Shown in pieces: positions 35,101-43,044 of a stretch of DNA of 64,000 bases; position 1 is the first letter of the stretch, and every line of letters starts with the position of its first letter. The translations under genes and the position numbers were made by a program. Source of the DNA: CAZWRN01 sp964446685. GTDB lineage: Bacteria > Patescibacteriota > Microgenomatia > Daviesbacterales > UBA10151. The DNA is taken from positions 15,891-79,890 of the forward strand of contig CAYUPO010000005.1 of the NCBI GenBank assembly GCA_964446685.1. The letters run 5' to 3'. The notes beneath the pieces were generated by a model, which saw only the letters and a list, made by a program, of their open reading frames with translations, was not told the origin of the DNA and did not search any database.

Positions 35101-35544
35101 GAATCTACTCCAGATATTAACCAGTACAAAAGGATTAAACCAGTAATAAGCTACCGCCAGAAGCAGAAAAACCGGTTTAGTTTCAGGAAAAAGTTCTTTA
35201 GTTAACTGATAAATAGCTATCCCAGAAACTAAAAAAATGATATAAAAAAACCCTGCTTCAATAATAAATCCGGGTACACCCAGTAATGAAACCCAATATA
35301 AAACCAAATAAGTCAGAGATGAAGCAGTAGTAAAACCAGGATAGTTTCCCAGTGCATAATTAGACCAGGCATTTTTGGTTAATTCAACATATCTTCCCAA
35401 ATTTTCAAATGGCAGCGCTGATTCACTACTGGCATAAATCTGACCATTCCAGAACCAGATTGTCATCAGTAATAATGCAGCTAAAGCAATTATAATCTGT
35501 GGGATGAAGTGCCTAAATTGATCAGAATTTAGCAATTTAATCAT
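32119..35544 (-). CDS. Giant AftD/YfhO-like GT-C membrane protein
   Basis: 1,141 residues from ATG 35544 (MIKLLNSDQFRHFI). About 12 membrane segments up to residue 430, then about 650 residues outside and a last membrane segment near the end. Loop 1 has SSESALPFENLGRYVELTKNAWS. The family loop is MKGSSPPLGELTLGFF then LLQLFRNPFEKFGF. The C-terminal domain shows YHPGWQMKVNGKQVEDHFLVNSYANGWIL, the YfhO-like binding fold seen also at 53661. Likely transfers a sugar from a polyprenyl carrier on the outside. It overlaps the upstream carbamoyltransferase gene by 8 bp. Confidence 0.8.
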   Translation of the reverse strand: MIKLLNSDQFRHFIPQIIIALAALLLMTIWFWNGQIYASSESALPFENLGRYVELTKNAWSNYALGNYPGFTTASSLTYLVLYWVSLLGVPGFIIEAGFFYIIFLVSGIAIYQLTKELFPETKPVFLLLAVAYYWFNPFVLVNIWSRFLYNYMVFLALFPLVVWLFIKGLRVKKYIYSFYIGIASLVFSYASTSPPFDFLLWFVIAGVTVINFLWSKEKQEKIFVLKFLSLSLIIYVLFNIWWISQMFSYSASERFSPSSNIFFNSIDNLDTIQNISYRLGNLTDVFRLMHHDFYQNTEVPWIAFFSHTWQKLFEFGILFVVFLIAAVKFKKRAVLLCGLFILLGFFLMKGSSPPLGELTLGFFAQVPLLQLFRNPFEKFGFIVPVFLSPLIGYSFYYLFEKIAFLKKVSVLFLILFVVFFGKPFFTKELFTYQNNTGEWKSYAVSVPDYYQSANQWLKSQNGSFRIAAFPLGGEGITYNWNYPFSGVESTNTLLDIPAISYNTTIPYYSEISSKMEDDFLFDPAFFTKAGLLNIRYILIRDDIDFRDRQMMSPEVFKQKIKEFEEKGLLRPVQKFGKLSFWEINSWHDSSITINQTTDTVSPVQSFKLINQSSSSALLVDASVSDLVPEANINENIFLPNDQLSIESVITLGYERDQEIFPFVSYLPTHVIYPLVRLKEDLQLFILFNKKQKMQSELFFLGKRISEVELSRRPGNQMDFDKAISNYQKDFTSFMDEINTYSKKPDSQYQNWKSQYLHPILVRHQNYFSKLSFNTSITTEQNKKLDKLNEDIRKKLAENYIIPLKTNISKSSNHFDNWIIYKFNNLPKGDYRFTSANKFNGDKGDQFSYSYIVNGQSRTMFASITQDNRLDLGVISLEEGNNEIALQPMKSGEPVNIDKLPVNEKETFVNLTQYDPSTLFYLRFNYLLPDGSQLMTRQYGDNSVSRKGKEIYSNSVTVNFARENKNNLKEWTFRPGEDTNITKVGFILKNPSCQKNDLTDCQGTTLENVSITQYFQIEPVLIRENTNSENFGSKNIDYTKNNDSYYQLKFVNDQDFQILALNQLYHPGWQMKVNGKQVEDHFLVNSYANGWILKQKGELNIELEFIPDRSYKISQVIAGLSVAALSIFFFYRSWKARYGKN

Positions 35545-37294
35545 GTTTGGAAACAAGGTAAGAACCAATTGCTAGAAATTTAAGACCAGATCTCATAAGT
35601 ACATCAATCGCATCCTCAGGAGTTTGGACAATCGGATATCCATGAAGATTAAAAGAGGTATTTAAAATACCACCTATTCCGGTTAATTTTTCAAACTCAT
35701 CGATCAGGTGCCAGTAGGATGGATTCCATTCTTTTTCGACCGCCTGAGGCCTCAGTGTCCCGTCATATGGATGCATCGCAGCTACCAGATCTTTTTTACC
35801 TTTATCAGTTGAATCAAGTGTCATTATCATATAAGGCACATTCATTCGTTTAGGATTTTTCACATATTTACTAAGCTGTTCTTTTTTTATTGAAGGCGCA
35901 AAAGGCATCCAGAAATCTCTGGACTTAATCTGATCATTTATCTCTTTAATCACATCAAACCTTGACGGATTGGCATTTATAGAACGATTACCTAATGATC
36001 TTGCACCCCATTCAGCCCGGCCTTTAAATCTGGCCACTATCTCACCTTTTGCCAGCAGTCGGGCAACTTTTTTCTCTATATCATCTAATTTTTCCACCTG
36101 AAGTAATTTATACTTTGGTTTTTTAAGCTCTTGGCCAATTTCACGGTCAGAGAATTCACTACCTAAATACAGATCTTTAAGAGGAACAATTGGGTATTTA
36201 TCAGTATCAGCCTGGTTCTGATATGCCCAAAAAGCTGCTCCGAAAGAGGTCGATTCATCTCCACAGCTCGGAACAATATACATACTTTTTACTTCAGCCA
36301 TCTCAGCCACCAACTGATTTGCCTTAACATTCATAAATACCCCCCCGCCACAAACAATATCGGAAATACCGGTTTTTTTTATCGCTTTTTTAACCCATTC
36401 TTTCAATAAATCTTCGGTTAATTTCTGAACTGCTCCTGAAATATTATCAAAACGCTGGTGAATCAGAATTTTATCTAAAATTTTATAAAATACATGTGAA
36501 TGAACTTTGGCTGAAAAAGTTAAATCATCATTTACCCTAATCAGATCTCTCATCTTCTGATACAGCTTGTCAAAATGTTCCGGATTAGCATAAGGCGCCA
36601 TTCCCATTACTTTATATTCATGTTCACCTCTTTTTAACCCCATAAAAGATGTGACATAAGCATATAGATCCCCTAATGAATTCCCGGCTTTAGTCGAAAC
36701 TATTCGTTTCATAACTCCATCTTCAGCAATACTGACTGTTGAACAAAGTTCATCGCCCATCGCGTCCAGAGTAAATACCAGTTTTTTGCCTGTCAGATAA
36801 TCCGGTGAACTATAATAAGCAGCTGCTGCATGAGCAGTATGATGATCACAATAAAGTATTTTATCTTTACTAATCCCTAATTTTTTCTGGACTTTTTTCT
36901 CCAATTCCATTTTCAACTGTGGATTCCAAAACAATTGATAATATTTATTAACTAATATTTGATATATATAACGGCTAACCGGAATATTGGCTAAAACTGA
37001 TTCTTTAATTTGCCAGATTAAAGCTAGTAATGAAGTATTCTTACCTGACCCATCTGAATTATAGACTGAAAATCCGGCATTAATTGTTAAATCTTTAAAA
37101 CTAAAAACAACATAATCAATTTCTTTTGGAGAGATGTTTGCAATTTTTAAAACTTCTTTAACAGCTTTTACCGGCAGACCACCCTGATTTTTAATACGGT
37201 TTAATCTTTCTTCAGAGATACAAGCCAAAAGTTTACCGTTTTTTATAATGGCCGCTGTTGCTAAGTGTGAGTTATTTAATCCTAAAATTACCAT
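35537..37294 (-). CDS. NodU/CmcH-family carbamoyltransferase
   Basis: 585 residues. Transfers a carbamoyl group from carbamoyl phosphate via carbamoyladenylate to a sugar or other hydroxyl. The N-terminal Kae1-like fold has ILGLNNSHLATAA, YCDHHTAHAAAAYYSS (metal His151, His155), DAMGDELCSTV, GEHEYKVMGMAPY and CGGGVFMNVKANQ. The C-terminal YrdC-like domain has FKGRAEWGARSLGNRSI and GILNTSFNLHGYPIV. All expected site residues are kept. It heads the operon of giant GT-C proteins, so the target is probably a glycan residue. A minus-strand TATAAT (37317-37322) lies just upstream and faces the promoter of the divergent methyltransferase. Confidence 0.93.
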   Translation of the reverse strand: MVILGLNNSHLATAAIIKNGKLLACISEERLNRIKNQGGLPVKAVKEVLKIANISPKEIDYVVFSFKDLTINAGFSVYNSDGSGKNTSLLALIWQIKESVLANIPVSRYIYQILVNKYYQLFWNPQLKMELEKKVQKKLGISKDKILYCDHHTAHAAAAYYSSPDYLTGKKLVFTLDAMGDELCSTVSIAEDGVMKRIVSTKAGNSLGDLYAYVTSFMGLKRGEHEYKVMGMAPYANPEHFDKLYQKMRDLIRVNDDLTFSAKVHSHVFYKILDKILIHQRFDNISGAVQKLTEDLLKEWVKKAIKKTGISDIVCGGGVFMNVKANQLVAEMAEVKSMYIVPSCGDESTSFGAAFWAYQNQADTDKYPIVPLKDLYLGSEFSDREIGQELKKPKYKLLQVEKLDDIEKKVARLLAKGEIVARFKGRAEWGARSLGNRSINANPSRFDVIKEINDQIKSRDFWMPFAPSIKKEQLSKYVKNPKRMNVPYMIMTLDSTDKGKKDLVAAMHPYDGTLRPQAVEKEWNPSYWHLIDEFEKLTGIGGILNTSFNLHGYPIVQTPEDAIDVLMRSGLKFLAIGSYLVSKHD

Positions 37295-37343
37295 ACAGAT
37301 GTATAAAAGTTAACCGATTATATACGAAAGACTACGCAATTTG

Positions 37344-37349
37344 TATAAT
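37344..37349 (+). promoter_or_regulatory. -10 element of the plus-strand methyltransferase
   Basis: TATAAT preceded by TTG, 7 nt before the TTG codon at 37357. No clear -35. The divergent carbamoyltransferase has its own minus-strand TATAAT at 37317-37322, so the two promoters overlap in about 40 bp. Confidence 0.45.
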
Positions 37350-37356
37350 CAAAAAA

Positions 37357-38097
37357 TTGAAAAACATTTTAGATCTACCGGAAACCACCATTAATAGTCA
37401 GCAAATAATTCATCGGAAAAAATTCTTTGAAAAAATTTATCTGGATTTTTATAATGAACTTAAATCTCATTCTAAACAACTTCCAAAAGGGAAAAAATTA
37501 GAACTTGGTTCTGGAGCAGGATTTATAAAACAAGTTATCCCCGATGTTATAACATCCGACATAATAAAACTACCCATTTGCGACAAAGTAATAAACGCCG
37601 AGAAATTGCCTTTTTCAAACAACACTCTATCCGCTATTTATATGTTAAATACTTTTCATCATATTAAAAATCCTAAGAAAGCTTTAACTGAGTTTAATAG
37701 ATGTTTAAAAAAAGAGGGGAAAATAATTATGATCGAACCGTATAATTCCTGGTGGGGCAGATTTATATATAAAAATTTCCACTACGAAGGATTTGACGAA
37801 CATGATCCTAACTGGAATATTAAAGGAAAAGGACCATTATCTGATGCCAATAACGCATTACCGTGGATTATTTTTGAAAGAGATAAGCAAAAATATAAAA
37901 AAATGTTTCCTTCACTTAATATTACCTATATGCAGCCACATACTCCTATCAGATACCTCTTATCCGGAGGATTAAAAAAACATCAGTTAGTACCCACTTT
38001 TACATTTAATTTTTTTAAGCTATTTGAAAAAATAATATCACCTTTTTCAAAACAAACAGGTATGTTTGTAACAATTGTTTTAACAAAAACAAGTTAA
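37357..38097 (+). CDS. SAM-dependent methyltransferase
   Basis: I start at the TTG at 37357 (LKNILDLPETTINSQQ, about 246 residues) because the -10 element lies 7 nt before it; an upstream extension would overlap the divergent gene's start codon. Motif I is KLELGSGAGFIKQV, then TSDIIKLP, NTLSAIYMLNTFHHIKNPKK, and LKKEGKIIMIEPYNSWWGRF. The EPYNSWWGR segment is typical of a Methyltransf_11 group acting on lipid or sugar substrates. It may be leaderless with a TTG start. It converges with the next methyltransferase, overlapping by 4 bp. Confidence 0.75.
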   Translation: MKNILDLPETTINSQQIIHRKKFFEKIYLDFYNELKSHSKQLPKGKKLELGSGAGFIKQVIPDVITSDIIKLPICDKVINAEKLPFSNNTLSAIYMLNTFHHIKNPKKALTEFNRCLKKEGKIIMIEPYNSWWGRFIYKNFHYEGFDEHDPNWNIKGKGPLSDANNALPWIIFERDKQKYKKMFPSLNITYMQPHTPIRYLLSGGLKKHQLVPTFTFNFFKLFEKIISPFSKQTGMFVTIVLTKTS

Positions 38098-38972
38098 TTT
38101 CGGGTGGCTGAAACTCTGATTAAATCTGTTCTTCCAATAAAAGCATTAATTACTGAGAGCATAATAGATAAAGGCAGTAAAATATAAAACAGGCTTTGAC
38201 TCAATAACTGGCTTCTAGATTTTTTATAAACGATCCTGGACAAATTAAGACTAGTTGAACCATTAAGTTTTAACGGATAGCTTATTTTTATATTCGAAAA
38301 TCCATTTTTTTGAAATAGTGTAACAACACTTTTTCTATTGTAATAAACTAAATGCCCAGGTAAATCAAAATGAATATACTTAGATCCAAAAAGACTAAGA
38401 TTAAATGAATCAAAATTGGGAAATTCGGCAAAAATCATTCCCTGTTTTTTTAATAACTGATGGGCTTTTCTGACGGATTTAGCTGGAAAAGTAAGATGTT
38501 CTAGCATATGCCAAAAAGTTATTATGTCAAATCTATTTATCTTAAGAGGAAAATTTTCAAAATCACCCAACATTACTTTACTCGATCCGATGTATTTTTT
38601 TAGCAAAGTAACTTGTTGTGGTGCAATCTCTAAAGCATAACCATCCCAACCATTTTTATTCATTCTAAGAATAAAATCAGGAATTCCAGCTCCTACATCA
38701 AGCAATTTCCCAGGCTTTAGCTCATACTTTTTATTTATCCACAAAGTATAGGGAGTAAAAAATTGCAGCTTATTCAGAAATTTTCTAATTCCCGTAGCTT
38801 CCTGCCAGTTAAAATACTCTGGCTGATAAGCTTTTTTTAGATTTCGCAGAGCTTTACCTCGGGGCATTAATACCCCTCCGCTACAATGAGGACACACCAG
38901 GTAATAATACCCATTTCTGGAAGGCTTAATAATTTTTTTCTGGAATGATTCTTCACAAATCGGACAGGTCAT
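38094..38972 (-). CDS. Zinc-ribbon plus SAM methyltransferase
   Basis: Start taken at ATG 38972 (MTCPICEESF, 292 residues), just beyond the preceding gene's stop. An N-terminal zinc ribbon (CPIC ... CPHC, residues 3-32) is followed by a Methyltransf_23-type domain: LLDVGAGIPDFILRM, YALEIAPQQV, FDIITFWHMLEHLTFP, LKKQGMIFAEFPN, then a membrane-seeking C-terminal region (LFYILLPLSIMLSVINAF). This fusion is common in glycan clusters and probably methylates a sugar or lipid-linked intermediate. Confidence 0.85.
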   Translation of the reverse strand: MTCPICEESFQKKIIKPSRNGYYYLVCPHCSGGVLMPRGKALRNLKKAYQPEYFNWQEATGIRKFLNKLQFFTPYTLWINKKYELKPGKLLDVGAGIPDFILRMNKNGWDGYALEIAPQQVTLLKKYIGSSKVMLGDFENFPLKINRFDIITFWHMLEHLTFPAKSVRKAHQLLKKQGMIFAEFPNFDSFNLSLFGSKYIHFDLPGHLVYYNRKSVVTLFQKNGFSNIKISYPLKLNGSTSLNLSRIVYKKSRSQLLSQSLFYILLPLSIMLSVINAFIGRTDLIRVSATRN

Positions 38973-38973
38973 A

Positions 38974-40053
38974 TCAATAAGGCGACTCAGTTGAGATAGT
39001 TTTACCCACCCGAAAAGCCTGAAACCAATGTTTAATAAAATAATTAGGAACAAAATTATGATCCATTAAATGATCAATTAAATATTTATCAGTAATTTTT
39101 CTTTTTACTGAAAGCAAACGTCTTTTTTTCAGAAGTTTTGGAAAATGAAGAATCAGCCATCCAAGGGAGGTAACAGAGGCAATAATTGGTGCTGAGTTCA
39201 AACGAAAAATTAGATTAAACACCCCCCTACCAAAATTAACAGCCAGATAAACTGGCAAAAAAATCAAAATATTTTTCAATTCATAGTTTTTGATAAAAAT
39301 ATAATGCACCTTTGCAAAATGAAATTCCCACTGAGTTCTTTTGATCCAGACATCTCTTGTTTGCTGTTTTTTTGACCAATGATAGGTTATTGCTTTAGGA
39401 GAAAGTCTTTGTCTAAATCCTAACATCCAGCACTTCCAGTTAAAATCCCAATCATCAGTGTTTATCGCCAAATCTTCATCAAACCCACCAACTGCCTTCC
39501 AAACTTTCTTTTTGAAAACCAATCCTGTGGCATTCGCAAACACTTCATCCGAATCAAGGAAGTGCTTTTTAGCTGAAAGCCCAAAACCACGTGCTACAAC
39601 CCAGCCAAGATAAGTATTAATTTTTATTCCGGCATGTTGAATAACATCTTTTTTGGAAAGATCTAAAACCCGGCTCTGAACAACAGATACATCAGGATAT
39701 AAATGAAAGGTGGCAACTATCTCTTTGAGCCAATTTTTATCAACTTCAATATCGTGATCTAACAAAGCAATCAATTCACCTTTAGCTCTTTTAATTCCTT
39801 CATTCCTTGATCCAGCGGCTAATTTTTTTTGTTTATTCTGAACAAATGTCATTTTTTTATTCTTTATAAACTTTTGCTGAATTTGTTCAAAGCTGCCATC
39901 TGTTGACAGATCATCAATAATAATTATTTCAAAATAGGGATAATTGGTTTTTAAAACACTTTCTATAGCCCCAATAATAAACTGTTTAGCATTATAAATT
40001 GGAATGACTACTGAAATAAAAGGATATTTATTTTTGTTTGGTAGACTTGCCAT
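38974..40053 (-). CDS. Glycosyltransferase family 2 (rhamnosyltransferase-like)
   Basis: 359 residues. VVIPIYNAKQFI, IIIIDDLSTDGS, AAGSRNEGIKRAKGELIALLDHDIEVD (metal DxD as DHD), then NATGLVFKKKVWKAVGGFDEDLAINTDDWDFNWKCW, the C-terminal acceptor site of WbbL/RfbN-type enzymes. Two or so hydrophobic segments (about 255-310) are near the C-terminus, suggesting membrane association. It overlaps the upstream methyltransferase by 26 bp. The 43041 gene is its close relative (DHD, ENTDFCFR-like site). Confidence 0.9.
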   Translation of the reverse strand: MASLPNKNKYPFISVVIPIYNAKQFIIGAIESVLKTNYPYFEIIIIDDLSTDGSFEQIQQKFIKNKKMTFVQNKQKKLAAGSRNEGIKRAKGELIALLDHDIEVDKNWLKEIVATFHLYPDVSVVQSRVLDLSKKDVIQHAGIKINTYLGWVVARGFGLSAKKHFLDSDEVFANATGLVFKKKVWKAVGGFDEDLAINTDDWDFNWKCWMLGFRQRLSPKAITYHWSKKQQTRDVWIKRTQWEFHFAKVHYIFIKNYELKNILIFLPVYLAVNFGRGVFNLIFRLNSAPIIASVTSLGWLILHFPKLLKKRRLLSVKRKITDKYLIDHLMDHNFVPNYFIKHWFQAFRVGKTISTESPY

Positions 40054-40687
40054 TACTGATTTCCTTGACTGCTATCATATACATTGCCCATTCAGGATGA
40101 AAGTAGGTAATCGGGGAAGTCAAAAAAGACAATAAACTAATTACTAAAAACCAGTTACCAGAAATCTTTTTTGCCCAACCCGACTGATAAATAACCCTTA
40201 ATCCCTGGCCATATACTCTATATCCTCTTTTTCTAAAATCATTTACTTCCCATCCTGAAAGATGTTTCTGATACGGATTCTGATCTTGCTGTCCCCTTTC
40301 AAGCTGATGAAAAGGTACAAAGCCAACCGGAGTTGATACAATCACTCGTTTTTTAGCAAATGTTTCAATCTGATTTAAAAATTTATTTCCATTAGTCTTT
40401 GTCAAATGTTCAATTACCTGAGATGCTATAACAACATTTGCTTTAGGTAATGTTTTGGGCAATTTTGTAATATCTGCTTTGACTATCTTCCGATAAATAT
40501 TCTGCTCTTTAGCTTTTTTGATAGATCCCGGGTAAAGTTCAACACCTATAATATTTACTTTCTTTCCCCGGACTAAATCAGCAGTAAATTCACCATCTCC
40601 GCAACCCAAATCCAAAACATCGATCCAGTTTTCGATATGATGGATCATAATCCAGTGATAAGTAAAAGGTATTTTTGATAAAATCAT
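40028..40687 (-). CDS. SAM-dependent methyltransferase
   Basis: 219 residues. VLDLGCGDGEFTADL, IGVELYPGSI, NVVIASQVIEHLTK, KKRVIVSTPVGFVPFHQLE. The C-terminal part has GLRVIYQSGWAKK and a hydrophobic stretch (WFLVISLLSFLTSPI). Small-molecule or sugar methyltransferase of the Methyltransf_11 kind. It overlaps the 619-residue membrane protein by 4 bp (ATGA) and the GT2 by 26 bp, so it is in a tight operon. Confidence 0.85.
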   Translation of the reverse strand: MILSKIPFTYHWIMIHHIENWIDVLDLGCGDGEFTADLVRGKKVNIIGVELYPGSIKKAKEQNIYRKIVKADITKLPKTLPKANVVIASQVIEHLTKTNGNKFLNQIETFAKKRVIVSTPVGFVPFHQLERGQQDQNPYQKHLSGWEVNDFRKRGYRVYGQGLRVIYQSGWAKKISGNWFLVISLLSFLTSPITYFHPEWAMYMIAVKEISNGKSTKQK

Positions 40688-42543
40688 AAAACAATTTCAA
40701 TTAATATAGTTTCACATATATTCTCTTTACAGTATTTAACTTTAATCGGCATTAATGTACCAGTGATCTGATCGGAACTAAAAATAATATGATGAAATGA
40801 ACTTTCAGCTAATTTTCTAACCTCAATCGGAAAATGAGATTCACTTATTTTATAATTTGTTTCTGATGATTGATAGTCTATTGTTAACTGATCAATTTTA
40901 TTTTCGTCCAAAGACCAATGCAGAAAAATCCCTGATTTCCCCGGTGTGTAAAGCTCACGACTTACCAGGTAATAATCTAATTCCAAACCAGGGGAAATAA
41001 TTTTTCCCGGAGTTTTTTGAATACATTTTGAGTATCCCAGTATTCTCATTCTGACCTGATCAGTGTTATTCTCCATAATTTCAAAATCATTAACCTGAAA
41101 TCCATAAACATTATTAATATCCATTGGTTTTGTTTGAGTTACCCAAGTACCAATAACCGGGCGTTTTCCTAAAATATTACAAAAAATTTCTACATTTTGT
41201 TCAAGTGTCGGAGCAGAACTCGGGACATCATCAATAGAGGAAATATTTCGTGAAAAAGAATATGGCACTGACCCTCCAAAAGTCCATCCCAAACCTTCAG
41301 ATACAATCCTCGGGCTGCCTTCTAAAACTAAAAGTTGAGGATTCGAGTTTTTCGGAATGTATGACATTTCCACATTTATTAATTTCTGAACTTTTTTATA
41401 ATCCCGGACAGTATTCCAGTCATGGTTTATTCCAATCGAGTGTATAACATTTAAAATTATAATAAGAACCAAAACAGGTAGATACTTTTTCTTAAGTTTT
41501 ATTAGCAACATAGTTACTAAAACAATAAAAAAAGCAGCTGAGATAGTCTGATAACGGTGTTGAGACACCGCTATTAAATAGGGAAAAGCCAGCCAGTTAA
41601 TTATTAAAGACATCCAAATACTATTTAAAAAAATTGCGACTTCAATATTTTCATTCTTAAACAATTGCCATAAACTCCACGCGATAAGCCAAATAATAAA
41701 TAAAACACCAATAATCCACGAATAAGCAACAGGCTGAGGTTTAAAAATATGCAAATAACTGGCAATTAAATCACCCAATCCAGTAAAAAATGCATAATAG
41801 TTTGATGATATAAAAAATATTTCCGAAAAGTGGCCTGAACTCGTCTGCCCTCCTAAATTAGTACCAAGAGGAGTACTAAAAAATCCTGCCAGACTAACAA
41901 CTATTAAAATACTAGTACGGATTAAAGCCTTCGAAAAAGATTCATCTCTTTTTCTCATCCAGATAACTACTTCATAAACTATCAGTAACATAGGCAGAAA
42001 AACCATTCTGGCCGGATCACTTAGAAAACTCAAAAAAAGAAATAATAGCCCCACTCCCTTTAACTTATTTTTATTTTGGTATGTACCTGTCAGATAAAAA
42101 ATAATTGTAAAACAGACTAAGCCAAGATTTAACAAATTATTTCTGGCAGTGGTAAAAACAAAACTCTCCATGCCTCCAAAATAGGAAGCATATAACAATG
42201 TTCCAATATAAAAGCTTTTTTTATTTTTTGTGATTACCCACGCCAGAAGTCCGACTATAAATGATAAACAAATTTTACAAACCAAACCAAACCAGTTATA
42301 CAAAAGTGGCTCGGTACCGAATAAATAAACCTGCGAAAAAAATGTGACATAGTTACCTGGATGAATATCAAACTGTCCCTGATAGCCTTCCTTATGGCCA
42401 TTTAAAACAAACCAAAGATTCATCCAGTCATCCAACCAAAAATGAAAACCCAAAGCATAATTAAAACTTATAAGCGATAACAACACCACTATAAGAAAAA
42501 AGATAAAAAATAATTTATGTTTTTTTGTTAATATTTTTCTCAT
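40684..42543 (-). CDS. Large GT-C-like polytopic membrane protein
   Basis: 619 residues: about 11 membrane segments to residue 390, then an outer beta-rich domain. The first outer loop holds FWLDDWMNLWFVLNGHKEG, an acidic Asp-Asp motif typical of GT-C enzymes, and FDIHPGNYVTFFSQVY. The loop TTARNNLLNLGL follows. The outer domain (NVEIFCNILGKRPV, DYYLVSRELYTPGKSGIFLHW) has Cys pairs. The protein has no close named relative that I recognise. It is most like uncharacterised GT-C proteins of CPR and archaeal glycan clusters. Confidence 0.7.
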   Translation of the reverse strand: MRKILTKKHKLFFIFFLIVVLLSLISFNYALGFHFWLDDWMNLWFVLNGHKEGYQGQFDIHPGNYVTFFSQVYLFGTEPLLYNWFGLVCKICLSFIVGLLAWVITKNKKSFYIGTLLYASYFGGMESFVFTTARNNLLNLGLVCFTIIFYLTGTYQNKNKLKGVGLLFLFLSFLSDPARMVFLPMLLIVYEVVIWMRKRDESFSKALIRTSILIVVSLAGFFSTPLGTNLGGQTSSGHFSEIFFISSNYYAFFTGLGDLIASYLHIFKPQPVAYSWIIGVLFIIWLIAWSLWQLFKNENIEVAIFLNSIWMSLIINWLAFPYLIAVSQHRYQTISAAFFIVLVTMLLIKLKKKYLPVLVLIIILNVIHSIGINHDWNTVRDYKKVQKLINVEMSYIPKNSNPQLLVLEGSPRIVSEGLGWTFGGSVPYSFSRNISSIDDVPSSAPTLEQNVEIFCNILGKRPVIGTWVTQTKPMDINNVYGFQVNDFEIMENNTDQVRMRILGYSKCIQKTPGKIISPGLELDYYLVSRELYTPGKSGIFLHWSLDENKIDQLTIDYQSSETNYKISESHFPIEVRKLAESSFHHIIFSSDQITGTLMPIKVKYCKENICETILIEIVL

Positions 42544-42558
42544 TGAAAAAAGCAGGGG

Positions 42559-43044
42559 TTAATGGGACAGAGACATATAATTTTGACTTGTTTCGATCGC
42601 CTGTTGCAAGAAAGACCAGTATGCATAGTCTCCCTCATATTTTTGCTGTAACTTTTTTAAGTTGGCTATTTGTTCAGATATCATTTTTCTTTCATCTTCT
42701 GTCGGAATATTTTTCGACTCAATCATTTTCTGAAGCATTGTTACATAACGACTGGATGAGTCTTTAAACTGTGAGTAACTTTTGTTTTGAGCCACATACA
42801 TCAACTCTTTTAGGCGAATTTGTGCTATTTTTTTCTGAAAATTTTGTGTTTGAACGGCGCCAAAGGAGCTAAAATACTCTTCAATTTTTTCTGAAAATCT
42901 TTTTATAGGATAAATAAACGAATCGGGATTAACCGATTCTTTTTTAAAAGAAACTTCTGCTGATGCAGAACTGTCTTGAGCCAAAACCACAGAAGGTATC
43001 ATTAAATTAAAAATAAATAATAGTACAAGTAATTTTTTTTTCAT
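42559..43044 (-). CDS. Secreted DUF5667-like helical protein
   Basis: 161 residues. Signal peptide 1-22 (KKKLLVLLFIFNLMIPSVVLA-Q), cleavage after VLA. The mature part begins Ser/Glu-rich and then DSFIYPIKRFSEKIEEYFS ... RLKELMYVAQNKSYSQ, which matches the DUF5667 pattern (xxDSxLYPLKRxxExV followed by a helix of A-E-R-x-L repeats). It is all helical afterwards. ATGA overlap with the GT2 gene upstream couples them. Role unknown; DUF5667 proteins are often next to sigma/anti-sigma or surface genes. Confidence 0.7.
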   Translation of the reverse strand: MKKKLLVLLFIFNLMIPSVVLAQDSSASAEVSFKKESVNPDSFIYPIKRFSEKIEEYFSSFGAVQTQNFQKKIAQIRLKELMYVAQNKSYSQFKDSSSRYVTMLQKMIESKNIPTEDERKMISEQIANLKKLQQKYEGDYAYWSFLQQAIETSQNYMSLSH

